Positions 23,401-33,381 of a stretch of 64,000 nucleotides of DNA are shown one piece after another. Below the pieces are notes generated by a model. That model worked only from the letters and a program-made list of their open reading frames with translations. It was not told the DNA's origin and searched no databases. The stretch is from the NCBI GenBank assembly GCA_964017065.1, contig OZ024783.1, positions 1,242,134-1,306,133 on the forward strand, written 5' to 3'. Both the position numbers and the translations under genes were made by a program. Within the stretch, counting starts at the first letter, position 1. Every line of letters starts with the position of its first letter. This DNA comes from Haliclona indistincta (taxonomy: Eukaryota > Porifera > Demospongiae > Haplosclerida > Chalinidae).

Positions 23401-25051
23401 ACCCAGCAAAAGTGAGTAAACAAAAACTTAAATTGGTGACTTGTTTCTACATGCACTGCTGCAGGCACTCTCAGTCTCTCAGTGAAGAATCTCGTCACAG
23501 CATGTAAGAATGTTAGTGACTGGTACATACTCGGTATACAGCTTGGTCTCACTCCGAGTCAGCTGGATAACATTCATACGACCTACCATGTTCACGGAGT
23601 CGAGAGACTCATGGCTAAAATGTTTGATGTTTGGTTAACTAGCTCTCTTGATGCATCTTGGATGAAACTTATTACTGCTCTGAGGAATATTAATCAGCAC
23701 TCAGTTGCCATGGAAATCACAATAGGTACTTACATATACATATACATGTATATGTACATATACATGTATATGTACATATACATGTACTTACTTACATATA
23801 CTGTACAAACCTCTATTATAGTGGCCGAGACGGTCGTTTGTCGCCGCTGACTGTCAATATTAGTTTTAACACCGCCCATAGCAGTTTTAACACCGCCCAT
23901 AGCAGTTTTAACACCGTCGATAGCAGTTTAACACCGTCGATAGCAGTTTAACATCGTCGATAGCAGTTTAACATCGTCGATAGCAGTTTAACATCGTCGA
24001 TAGCAGTTTAACACCGTCGATAGCAGTTTGACACCGTCGATAGCAGTCGTGGTCTCGCACTAGAAACTACTAAACCCAAGACCCTAAAAACCTTCGCCTA
24101 ACGGCGCTCAGTATGGACCTAACGGCGCCCAGTATGGACCTAACGGCGCCCAGTATGGACATAACGGCGCCCAGTATGGACCTAACGGCGCCCAGTATGG
24201 ACCTAACAGCGCCCAGTATGGACCTAACAGCGCCCAGTATAGACCTAACGGCGCCCAGTGCTATTCTAGCTGGCACGTTAGGCGAACTACTGGGCGCCGT
24301 TAGGTCCATACTGGGCGCCGTTAGGTCCATACTGGGCGCCGTTAGGTCCATACTGAGCGCCGTTAGGCGAAGGTTTTTAGGTTTTTAGGGTCTTGGGTTT
24401 AGTAGTTTCTAGTGCGAGACCACGACTGCTATCGACGGTGTCAAACTGCTATCGACGGTGTTAAACTGCTATCGACGGTGTTAAACTGCTATCGACGGTG
24501 TTAAAACTGCTATGGGCGGTGTTAAAACTGCTATGGGCGGTGTTAAAACTAATATCGACAGTCAGCGGCGACAAACGACCGTCTCGGCCACTATACTCTA
24601 TAGATGTAGGCCACTGTACATGTTTGTGCTTGCCAGAATTTTATTTTTAATGGTCATGAATCTCATTAAAATTCTTATCCTAACAATAATTCCAATTTAG
24701 TAAAGTATTCCAATGTTTAATTATAATAAATCATAATTATTGTTATGGTTACTGATGCTGTTGTGTTTATCCTCAGAAATAAATATCAACTCTGACCCTG
24801 AGGATTTTAAACCAAATACTGGCTCGAATCCTACTGCTGAACTAAAGTCCGGCTCGAATCCTACCGAGAAAGTCACTGTCTCCAATTCTATGAACGAGGT
24901 CACCCAACTGCAGAATGATATTTCTGATAATCCATCACTTCATGATACTAGTATATGCCAGCAGATGATATTGTTTATTTGCAAATACCATCATGTAGCA
25001 CTAGTGATCATACTAGTTATCTGTGCATTACATATCAAACAATATTACTAG
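20447..25051 (+). CDS. ANK-ROC-COR-Death protein, copy C, with C-terminal membrane anchor (1147 aa)
   Basis: Exons 20447-23302, 23360-23411, 23465-23725 and 24777-25051 join in phases 0, 1 and 1 to an open frame of 1148 codons. Domains: about nine ankyrin repeats, ROC GTPase with GDSGAGKTT and DFAGQQ, COR-like region, a short linker (EVAGLKMDDLRSNLPSK), a Death domain more diverged than in copies A and B (SLSVKNLVTACKNVSDWY to INQHSVAMEI), and a last exon that other copies lack. That exon encodes an acidic Ser/Thr/Asn-rich stretch with two near repeats of GSNPT, then a hydrophobic segment (HHVALVIILVICALHIKQYY) at the very C terminus. The layout predicts a tail-anchored protein with the sensor part facing the cytosol. 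The 1051-bp intron before this exon contains a giant palindrome. The protein otherwise follows copies B and E. Confidence 0.88.
23818..24594. repeat. Giant palindrome with minisatellite arms in intron 3 of copy C
   Basis: The arms begin GTGGCCGAGACGGTCGTTTG (23821) and end with its complement (24591). Each arm of about 370 bp contains two minisatellites: a 20-bp unit with core ACCGTCGATAGCAGTTTAAC and a 21-bp unit with core GGCGCCCAGTATGGACCTAA. Between them is AACCCAAGACCCTAAAAACC, which is related to the tails of the SINE-like units at 17-20 kb. It is probably a foldback transposon; the TATAGTGG ends suggest insertion at TATA. Confidence 0.85.
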
Positions 25052-25145
25052 ATTAATTATTCCCAGGTCTTGTTTTTGTTAATTCTTTGTAAACCAGTCC
25101 ATTTTGATATTGTTACTCTGATCATGAGCAGTCATACAGCATAAC

Positions 25146-25918
25146 AACTCTACCATTCGTATACCATATCATCAGCTTAGTTCCTCCTCCATCTGTCAGC
25201 TACTCAATCTTAACATGGCTGACCAGTCAGTTCCTGGTACTCTCCTCCAGGAGGTAAAGCAGCTCTGTCGTCAGCTCAAGGAGTCTCTGAAGGTTAGTGA
25301 ACTGAGAGAGCATCTGGACAAGCTGAGTCTATTTACTGGTAGGAATCCTCTGGTGAGCAGTGTGGCTGTACTGTAGCATGTGATGGTAGTATTGTTTCTC
25401 TGGTGTGTATACAGGAGGTGGCTGGCTTGAAGGAGCAGGACCTACCAAGTGATCCACCCACAGCTGATGGTAGCTCCAGTACCCTCAGTGAGTCACACAT
25501 GTACACAAGTTGTGACAGTATTGTTATTGTATGTTCAGGCTCAGTTAGTCAGACTCCTCCCAGTACTCACTCTGATCCACCAGTACCCAGTGTAGACCTG
25601 TCCAATATACCTGATGATGGTACACTAGGTGAGTCAGTGGATCATACAATCATCACTCTATAATGTATCACTGCTGCAGATATCTCTCATCTTCCTGACT
25701 TGATGATAGCTCTAAACTATATCACTAGTGAGTGGCTTGATCTTGGACTACACCTCAGAGTGAATTATGGTACTTTGAAAGAAATTGAAGCAAATTACAA
25801 GTTTGTCAAACAGTGCACGAGAGAGATGCTGGCAATATGGCTGATGGGACCAGGAGTATGTACTAAACACACTCTCAGAACAGCACTAATGAATATTAAC
25901 TGCAGAATAGAGTATTAG
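25146..25918 (+). pseudogene. ANK-ROCO-Death remnant D (3' exons only)
   Basis: A fragment of the last 200 bases of the large ANK exon (open, from about YHQLSSSSICQLLN to GRNPL, ending 25352) is followed by intact-looking exons 25415-25487, 25539-25628 and 25680-25918. These encode the linker and the same Death domain as copy B. There is no ankyrin, ROC or start region. It lies directly downstream of copy C, so it could serve as alternative 3' exons, but the left edge cuts abruptly and a deletion relic is more likely. Confidence 0.75.
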
Positions 25919-25972
25919 TATTATTGATCAGAAGAGTATTTTTATAATTTATTTTATTGTAATACGACATTG

Positions 25973-26321
25973 TCAGGTGACACACTTTAAGCAGTCTGAT
26001 TGGTTAGAGGTCACATGGTTTGCTTCTCTGGTGAGCAGTGTACTGAAGCATGTGATGACAGTAATGTTTCTCAGCTGGTGTGAGCTGCTCAATGACTGGC
26101 AGTCTCTAGGTCTAGCCCTGGGGTTGCTGTACCCCACACTAGAGAGGATAGAGGAGGAGCAGCGTGGAGCCATTGAGAAGTGCAAGACAAAGATGATAGC
26201 GGCTTGGCTACAGCGCCATGACAACGTCTCTAAGAATGGTGACCCTTCGTGGGCAGTGCTGAAAACAGCTCTTATCAACATTGATGAAAACGAGTTGTCT
26301 GACAAGATCATGACTATCTGA
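25973..26321 (+). pseudogene. Second Death exon remnant after D
   Basis: The same intron-1/Death chimera as at 8296-8704: an intron-1 copy (26027-26080) runs into LLNDWQSLGLALGLLYP and ends KIMTI-stop. The Death part is almost identical to that of copy A. Confidence 0.65.
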
Positions 26322-26359
26322 TGGTGAGTTGAGATGTGTCTATACCACCAGCTGTACTA

Positions 26360-26652
26360 CTGTCTCATACAGGAGGAGGAGGATACTGGCTCATACAGGA
26401 GGAGGAGGATACTGGCTCATACAGGAGGAGGAGGATACTGGCTTATACAGGAGGAGGAGGATACTGGCTCATACAGGAGGAGGAGGATACTGTCTCATAC
26501 AGGAGGAGGAGGATACTGACTCATACAGGAGGAGGAGGATACTGGCTCATACAGGAGGAGGAGGATACTGGCTTATACAGGAGGAGGAGGATACTGGCTC
26601 ATACAGGAGAAGGAGGATACTGTCTCATACAGGAGGAGGAGGATACTGGCTC
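26360..26652 (+). repeat. 26-bp minisatellite, about 11 units
   Basis: The longest array of the CTCATACAGGAGGAGGAGGA family here. All three plus-strand frames are open through it because the unit length is not a multiple of three and no frame contains a stop. Confidence 0.95.
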
Positions 26653-26891
26653 AAGTATGAACCTTTAGACATTCTTGGTTTTGTGTGTGTGCCTCAACTT
26701 GTATATCAGAGACTAAGAATCACATTATTACGGAGACATAGAAAATCATTAAATTCTGTGTATAAAAATTTTTTTCTCAATTTTTCGTGGGTACCCTCTA
26801 GGAAAAAAATTTCGTGTAATCTTATGTCGGAATATTAAATTATACACAACAAAATTTGACAATACCACATGACAATCTAATGTTGCTATGG

Positions 26892-27515
26892 TTACTGGTG
26901 TGCTCCGCCCAGTGTCCCCATCATCCTCAGTACATCAGTCAGTTGTTGTCTGTATTAATAGTTAGTGTAGTTATCAAGTAGCTATAGCTTAGTCTCGCTC
27001 GCCAGACCCAACCCAAGGGAAGGGTCTGGTAAAACGCTATTGAACGAGTTGTGCCCCTTGCCGTGAATCGGGCAAGCCAATCAAATTGCGTTGTCACGTA
27101 TCGCGCGGGTACTAACGAGTAGCCATGTCGAGTAGGACGTACGCCGTGAGCACCACGGTAGACCGACCAGCTAGTTCAATGGAGACGAAGGTTAAAAAGT
27201 ACTGCCAAGGCCCATGGCTCGTGTATACTCTTGTCTCGTATGGTCTCAATGCAGTGCGCGCGTACGTACTAGTGCACGTTACCATGGCTACGGTGCATAT
27301 TTCACATTCCTGTGGCACAACTGGTTCTATAACGTTTTACCAGACCCTTCCCTTGGGTTGGGTCTGGCGCGCGAGACTAGCTATAGCTAGTGTGCTGGTC
27401 ACCTGATGCTATGAGTGAGTACTGACTGATGCTCTGATGTCAGATGAGTTAGGTAGCGATGAAGACTCTGAAGTGACTTAGATAGTGAGTGATCTAGAGG
27501 AGGAGAGAACCAGCA
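26892..27515 (-). pseudogene. PAXBP1-like last two exons, fragment 2
   Basis: Exon 27403-27515 (113 bp, CWFSPPLDHS to LTHSIR) and last exon 26892-26949 (58 bp, VLRMMGTLGGAHQ-stop) keep frame and phase with each other. Their intron contains the 390-bp MITE at 26990-27379. Upstream exons are missing: the sequence jumps at 27540 into the GA microsatellite of an MPC1 intron. Confidence 0.65.
26990..27379. mobile_element. MITE with TAGTCTCG ends and 9-bp target duplication
   Basis: Flanked by GCTATAGCT on both sides (26981-26989 and 27380-27388), a 9-bp target duplication. The empty site is present at 1660 and 45320. The termini TAGTCTCGCTCGCCAGACCC are inverted, with arms of about 50 bp. Inside is a GC-richer segment with a 93-codon open frame that I do not recognise. 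The 9-bp duplication suggests the Mutator-like superfamily. Confidence 0.8.
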
Positions 27516-27540
27516 CTGAGGGAGGCTAGACACCACCTGA

Positions 27541-27572
27541 TGAGAGGGGAGAGAGAGAGGGAGGGAGGGAGG

Positions 27573-27657
<85 letters not shown>

Positions 27658-27738
27658 AGGGAGGGAGGGAGGGAGGGAGGGAGGGAGGGAGAGAGATAGA
27701 GAGAGAGAGAGAGAGAAGAAGGGAAGGAAGGAGGGAGA

Positions 27739-27830
<92 letters not shown>

Positions 27831-27975
27831 AAGGAGAGAGCGTGAGAGAAAGGAAGGAAGGATGGAGGGAGAGAGAGAGCGAGAGGGAGGGAGGGAGGAA
27901 GGATGGAAGGAAGGAGAGATGGAAGGAGAGAGAGAGGGAGGGAGAAGGAAGGAGGGAGGAAGGGAGAGAGGGAAC
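27541..27975. repeat. GA/GGGA microsatellite at a fusion point
   Basis: The left side matches the PAXBP1-like intron tract of block 1 (about 1820), the right side matches MPC1 intron 3 (about 4100). The tract therefore joins two loci that are separated by about 2 kb in blocks 1 and 3. Confidence 0.9.
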
Positions 27976-28018
27976 AATAGAAGCATACAAGAGTATATAA
28001 AGGGGGTGTGGACCTTAC

Positions 28019-28413
28019 CCACTGTCATGTTGGGGCTGATCATCTCAGGATCCTTCTTCATGTCTGCTAGAGCAGCTAATGGGATGCCCCAGTTAGCAAC
28101 TACAGATCATGGTCAGAGAAGAGGAATTGAGCTAGACATGTAGAGAGTGAGCAATAATTATAACATACCTGGTCCCCATAAGTGCTGGATCAAGCATAAA
28201 AAGAGAGAGAATATGCTAAATTACATCTAGATACACTTATAATTATTCACTTACCGTGCTAGAAATTATAATAATTGATGTGATGATAGCCAGGAACACA
28301 AACAGAACATAAAGTGAAGCTTTATATAGTCGTAATCATGATTCTGCTCACCTGAGGAGGTAGTTACGCCATTCTTTACTACTTAACTTCGTTATGAACT
28401 CCCTGACAGCCAT
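28019..28413 (-). pseudogene. MPC1: MPC1 copy 2, missing last exon
   Basis: Exon 1 (28352-28413), exon 2 (28169-28215) and exon 3 (28019-28099) match copy 1, with the same lengths (62, 47 and 81 bp). HFWGP has become HLWGP. Exon 4, which encodes the second half of the carrier ([13 protein letters not shown] onward), is absent: beyond the GA tract the sequence is PAXBP1-like. Its start is 175 bp from the copy E start codon. Confidence 0.8.
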
Positions 28414-28588
28414 AATTACAGGCACTGAAAGCAGAGAGAGAGAGAGAGGTAACCTGGCGAGTGGTGATGGGGATGGAGAGAATCGAATCGCGAACCGAAC
28501 CCCAAAAAAACCACGCCCATATAACTACGCCCTGAAAATGGCCTAAGGAACGAAGGCGGACCTATAGTTTATCACTTGACGCAGAGCA

Positions 28589-31500
28589 ATGGCTGAAGGA
28601 CGACGAGAAGAACAATACATAATCGCGTTTAAGAACGGGAACAAGATTAGGCGGAGCAGCTGCTACCCAGCATACCACAACCAGCTACCATCACGACAAC
28701 GTTCAAGTCCAGACTGTATTATTATATACTGAGTTATCATTGGTCTCTCTGCTCCACCTAGCTGCGTACTGGGGCTGGAGGAATGTCGTCACTTCGCTAG
28801 TATCAGTGTATAATTGTGCCGCCAACTGCAAGGACGAGAAGGGACACATTCCACTACATTATGCCGCCAGCAATGGACACCTCGAGGTGGTGAAATATTT
28901 CATAGTTGAACTACATTGTGACCCAATGGACAAGAACCGGTATGGCAGGACACCACTTCTCTATGCTTGTCGCTATGGTTACCTCAACATTGCTCAGTAT
29001 CTCATCAGAGAGGAACACTGTAACCCATCATGTGAGGGCATAGCCTCGTACCCAGGCTCTCTGGCGGAGATTTAATTATGCGTGGGTGTTGAAATGGGGG
29101 GTTGGCGATTGAGAGCCTGGTATCTAGCGTTTTGAATTAATGAGCTGTCAGAGCAGATTCAGCAGAAGCACATGCAATGACGTATTAACGCCCACCGAGA
29201 TATCGTTATGACGTCTTTGTTTACAACATGGCTGCGCCTTCACTCCATTGATCGAACGTCTGCGTCTCCTACAAGCCTGACCTTGCCTACCATAAGAGCG
29301 CATCAAGTGGGACAATGCCTGCACAAAGCATATGACCCGTGTAGCTCCACGAGGTGCGTTCCAGTTTATCAAGACTAAGGTGTAGCCTCGTACGTCCACG
29401 TGTTATGCCTGGTAGACTTGTTCTAGCGTGCGAGCAACTCTCTCCAGTTGTCTGCTCTCTTAACAGCCTAAAAACTATCTGGAACACGCCGCAAATTTAC
29501 ATAGCCAACAGCATAGCCATAGTGCACGATCAGAAACAGTCAATCCGTAAACGTGACGCATAGTAATACAATAGAGAACTAAAATATACGGATTCATGGA
29601 ATTCCATGAATCGTCTGCGCATATAGGCTCTCAATCGCCACCCCCGCATTTCAACACCCACGCATAATTAAATCTCCGCCAGAGAGCCTGGGTACGAGGC
29701 TAGTGAGAGCAATGATGGCGAGACACCACTTCACTATGCTTGTATTAATGGTCACCTCAACATTGCTCAGTATCTCATCAGAGAGAAACACTGTAACCCA
29801 TCATGTGAGAACATTATTGGCAAAACACCACTTCACTATGCTTGTATTAATGGTCACCTCAACATTGCTCAGTATCTCATCGGAGAGGAACACTGTAACC
29901 CATCATGTGAGAACAATATTGGCAAGACACCAATTCACTATGCTTGTGATAATGGTCACCTCAACATTGCTCAGTATCTCATCAGAGAGGAACACTGTAA
30001 CCCATCATGTGAGAACAATGATCGATGGGCACCACTTCACTATGCTTGTCGCCATGGTTACCTCAACATTGCTCAGTATCTCATCAGAGAGGAACACTGT
30101 AATCCATCATGTGAGAACAAGTATGGCAATATACCACTTCACGATGCTTGTAGTAATGGTCATCTCAACATTGCTCAGTATCTCATCAGAGAGAAACACT
30201 GTAACCCATCATGTGAGGACAATGATGGCTATACACCACTTCACTATGCTTGTGGTAATGACCACGCCCACATTGTACAATATCTGTTATCAACTGGACG
30301 AGTGAATCCACTGGCTAAGTGCAAGGGTGGCTTCACTGCATTGTCCTTGGCTAGTCGCAAGTATGACATCATTAAACTATTTGAACCATTCGAAGAGTGC
30401 AGGACAGCCTTCCCAGTGCACACGTTCACTAAACTGATACTCACAGGAGACAGTGGAGCTGGCAAGACTACCTTAACTGAACTTATTGTCCGCCTAGCTA
30501 GTTCTACAGCTGTAGAGTGTGTCGTTGATGTTCAACGCTACATAGCAGGGATCGTTCCACACCACATCCAGAGTGAGCAGCTGGGCAACTTTGTCGTGTA
30601 TGACTTTGCTGGACAGCAAGAATACTACTCGAGTCATGATGCCGTGCTCGAGCAAGTGATGCGAAGGTCAGCAGCCATGTTTCTCTGTGTGGTAGACCTG
30701 AGTGAGAGCAAGGAGAAGATCTGTGAGTCGCTCCACTACTGGCTAAGCTTTATCGACAATGCCTGCAGCACAGCAGAGGGACGATCGCACGTGGTGATCA
30801 TTGGTAGCCATGCCGACCAGTTCATGTCGTCGGTGGAGGAGAAGAGCTCGCTGCTGCAGACCATCATAGCTACCAGAAGAGTAAGACGCCAGGACTACGT
30901 AGAGTGCATTGCTATGGACTGTCGCAGAACCAACACTGACGCTTCACGTCGCTTGATCGCCACACTCACCAACAGCCAGAAAGCTATCACTGCCAGTCAG
31001 CCCGTCATCCACTACTATTCTCATGTTGTCTACGCATTCCTTCGTACTAAGCTGAACGTGGTAGGCTGTACACTACATGATCTTGTCTCTGCAATCGTTA
31101 AGGAAAACGATTCTTCTCTCCCTAGCGACCAGTCTGTCCTCACAGAGATCCTCACCACTCTCAGTGATAAAGGTCTCATCCTCTTTATACGCCATCATCA
31201 ATCCAGCTGGATCGTAGTGAAGACAGAAGCCTTGTTAAACGAAATCAATGGAACACTGTTTGCCCCTCGTCAATTCAAAGAACATCGTGACATTCTTACC
31301 AGCAACACTGGCATAGTATCCACCTCCAGCCTACTCAGTGTATTCCCTCACCACAACACAGATATGCTTGTCGATTTTCTTCAGTCCTTGAATTTCTGTC
31401 GACCAGTTGAGCCCTCAGTACTAGAGAACACCAACCTCCAGACCACACCCTCTCACTCCACAGCTGATCTCCTCTTCTTCCCCGGTCTCATCCAGTCAGA

Positions 31501-32821
31501 GCGACCAGACAGCCTCATCCAGCAGCTAGGAGCACTAGAGTTTGGCTGGTGTCTGGTGTGTGTGGATTCTGAGCAGTACTTTAGTTCTCGCTTCCTTCAT
31601 ATCCTCCTCCTCTCTGTCGCTTATCGATTCTCACAATCGGTCCGACGCAAGGTTACTTCATGTTTTTGTGGTCTCCAGCGAAGGTGCACTGTCTGGAAGA
31701 ACGGCATATCCTGGACAGACTCTGACAACATCACAACACTCGTTGAGCTCCTTGACAACAACCGGAGAGTGTTGGTGGCCATGTCGTGCAGCAAGGACAG
31801 ACCAATGGAGCATGCCAAGCTTCGTAGCTCACTCATTAGTCTGGTTCACCGTCTTCACCAAGAGCACTGCCCGAGTGTGGAAGTGTATGAGTGTCTCATC
31901 TCTCCCAGCCAGGTCCAACAGTATCCCTTCAATGACCTACCTGACACTGACCTCTTTGACATCCAGGATGTAGCTAAATCTATTCTTTGTCGAAAGTCAT
32001 TTATTTCCAGTCAGAGTGAATGTTGTATCGGTCGCCTCCCAACACAGTCACTACCCTTAGAGCCATACCACCTCCTCAGCCCCTCCTCTGTCTGTGAGCT
32101 GTTCAACCATAGCAACACTGACCAGCCAGTTCCTACCACCCTCCTCCATGAGATAACAAAACACTTCAGTCAGCTTAAGATGAAGCCGCAAGTGTACTAC
32201 AAGGAACTGAGAGAGCATCTGGACAAGCTGAGTCTATTCACTGGCAGGGATCCTCTGGTAAGCAGTGTGGCTATACTGTAGCATGTGATGGTAGTAATGT
32301 TTCTCTGGTGTGTACAGGAGGTGGCTGGCTTGAAGGAGCAGGACCTACCAAGTGATCCACCCACAGCTGCTGGTAGCTCCAGTACCCTCAGTGAGTCACA
32401 CATGTACACAAGTTGTGACAGTAATGTTATTGTATGTTCAGGCTCAGTTAGTCAGACTCCTCCCAGTACTCACTCTGATCCACCAGTACCCAGTGTAGAC
32501 CTGTCCAATATACCTGATGATGGTACACTAGGTGAGTCAGTGGATCATACAATCATCACTCTATAATGTATCACTGCTGCAGATATCTCTCATCTTCCTG
32601 ACTTGATGATAGCTCTAAACTATATCACTAGTGAGTGGTTTGATCTTGGACTACACCTCAGAGTGAATTATGGTACTTTGAAAGAAATTGAAGCAAATTA
32701 CAAGTTCGTTAATCAGTGCACGAGAGAGATGCTGGCAATATGGCTGATGGGACCAGGAGTATGTACTAAACACACTCTCAGAACAGCACTAATGAATATT
32801 AACTGCAGAATAGAGTATTAG
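28589..32821 (+). pseudogene. ANK-ROC-COR-Death copy E (broken)
   Basis: Very close to copy B. The start codon is present, but one base is lost near 28646 (AACAAGATTAGGCGG for AACAAGCTTATGGCGG), which leads to a stop near 28735, next to a 5-bp insertion (TGTATTATTATATACTG). A 662-bp MITE then interrupts the second or third ankyrin repeat. From 29712 on, the large exon is open through ROC (GDSGAGKTT, DFAGQQ) and COR to 32257, and exons 32318-32390, 32442-32531 and 32583-32821 are intact. A shorter product starting downstream is possible but would lack most N-terminal repeats. It is convergent with NLR2, as copy B is with NLR1. Confidence 0.85.
29041..29702. mobile_element. MITE inserted in an ankyrin repeat of copy E
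   Basis: Copy B shows the empty site (TGTGAGGGCAATGATGG). In copy E 662 bp are inserted between GTGAGGGCA (29032-29040) and GTGAGAGCA (29703-29711), a 9-bp target duplication with one later change. The inverted ends TAGCCTCGTACCCAGGCTCT extend about 70 bp. The interior has no recognisable gene. Its termini resemble the elements at 18491 and 26990. Confidence 0.88.
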
Positions 32822-32884
32822 TATTATTGATCAGAAGAGTATTTTTTATAATAATAATTATTTTATTGTAATACGACATTGTCA

Positions 32885-33232
32885 GGTGACACACTTTAAG
32901 CAGTCTGATTGGTTAGAGGTCACATGGTCTGCTTCTCTGGTGAGCAGTGTATACTGTAGCATGTGATGACAGCCATGTTCCTCAGCTGGTGTGAGCTGCT
33001 CAATGACTGGCAGTCTCTAGGTCTAGCCCTGGGGTTGCTGTACCCCACACTAGAGAGGAAAGAGGAGGAGCAGCATGGAGCCATTGAGAAGTGCAAGACA
33101 AAGATGATAGCGGCTTGGCTACAGTGCCATGACAATGTCTCTAAGAATGGTGACTCTTCGTGGGTGGTGCTGAAAACAGCTCTTATCAACATTGATGAAA
33201 ACGAGTTGTCTGACAAGATCATGACTATCTGA
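32885..33232 (+). pseudogene. Second Death exon remnant after copy E
   Basis: Same intron-1/Death chimera as after copy B, with the same ERKEEEQHG variant, ending KIMTI-stop. A CTCAG acceptor-like site precedes LLNDWQ. Confidence 0.65.
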
Positions 33233-33268
33233 TGGTGAGTTGAGATGTGTCTATACCACCAGCTGTAC

Positions 33269-33381
33269 TACTGTCTCATACAGGAGGAGGAGGATACTGG
33301 CTCGTACAGGAGGAGGAGGATACTGGCTCATACAGGAGGAGGAGGATACTGGCTCATACAGGAGGAGGAGGATACTGGCTC
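33269..33381 (+). repeat. 26-bp minisatellite, about four units
   Basis: CTCATACAGGAGGAGGAGGA units, one reading CTCGTACAGG, directly after the Death remnant. Confidence 0.9.

Noticed and set aside
26360..26652. Array of regular 26-bp repeats that superficially resembles a CRISPR array
   Set aside because: No unique spacers between units, the units abut directly, and the genome is an animal's.
27125..27406. 93-codon open frame inside the 390-bp MITE
   Set aside because: No family, runs through the element end into flanking DNA, so it is not a gene unit.
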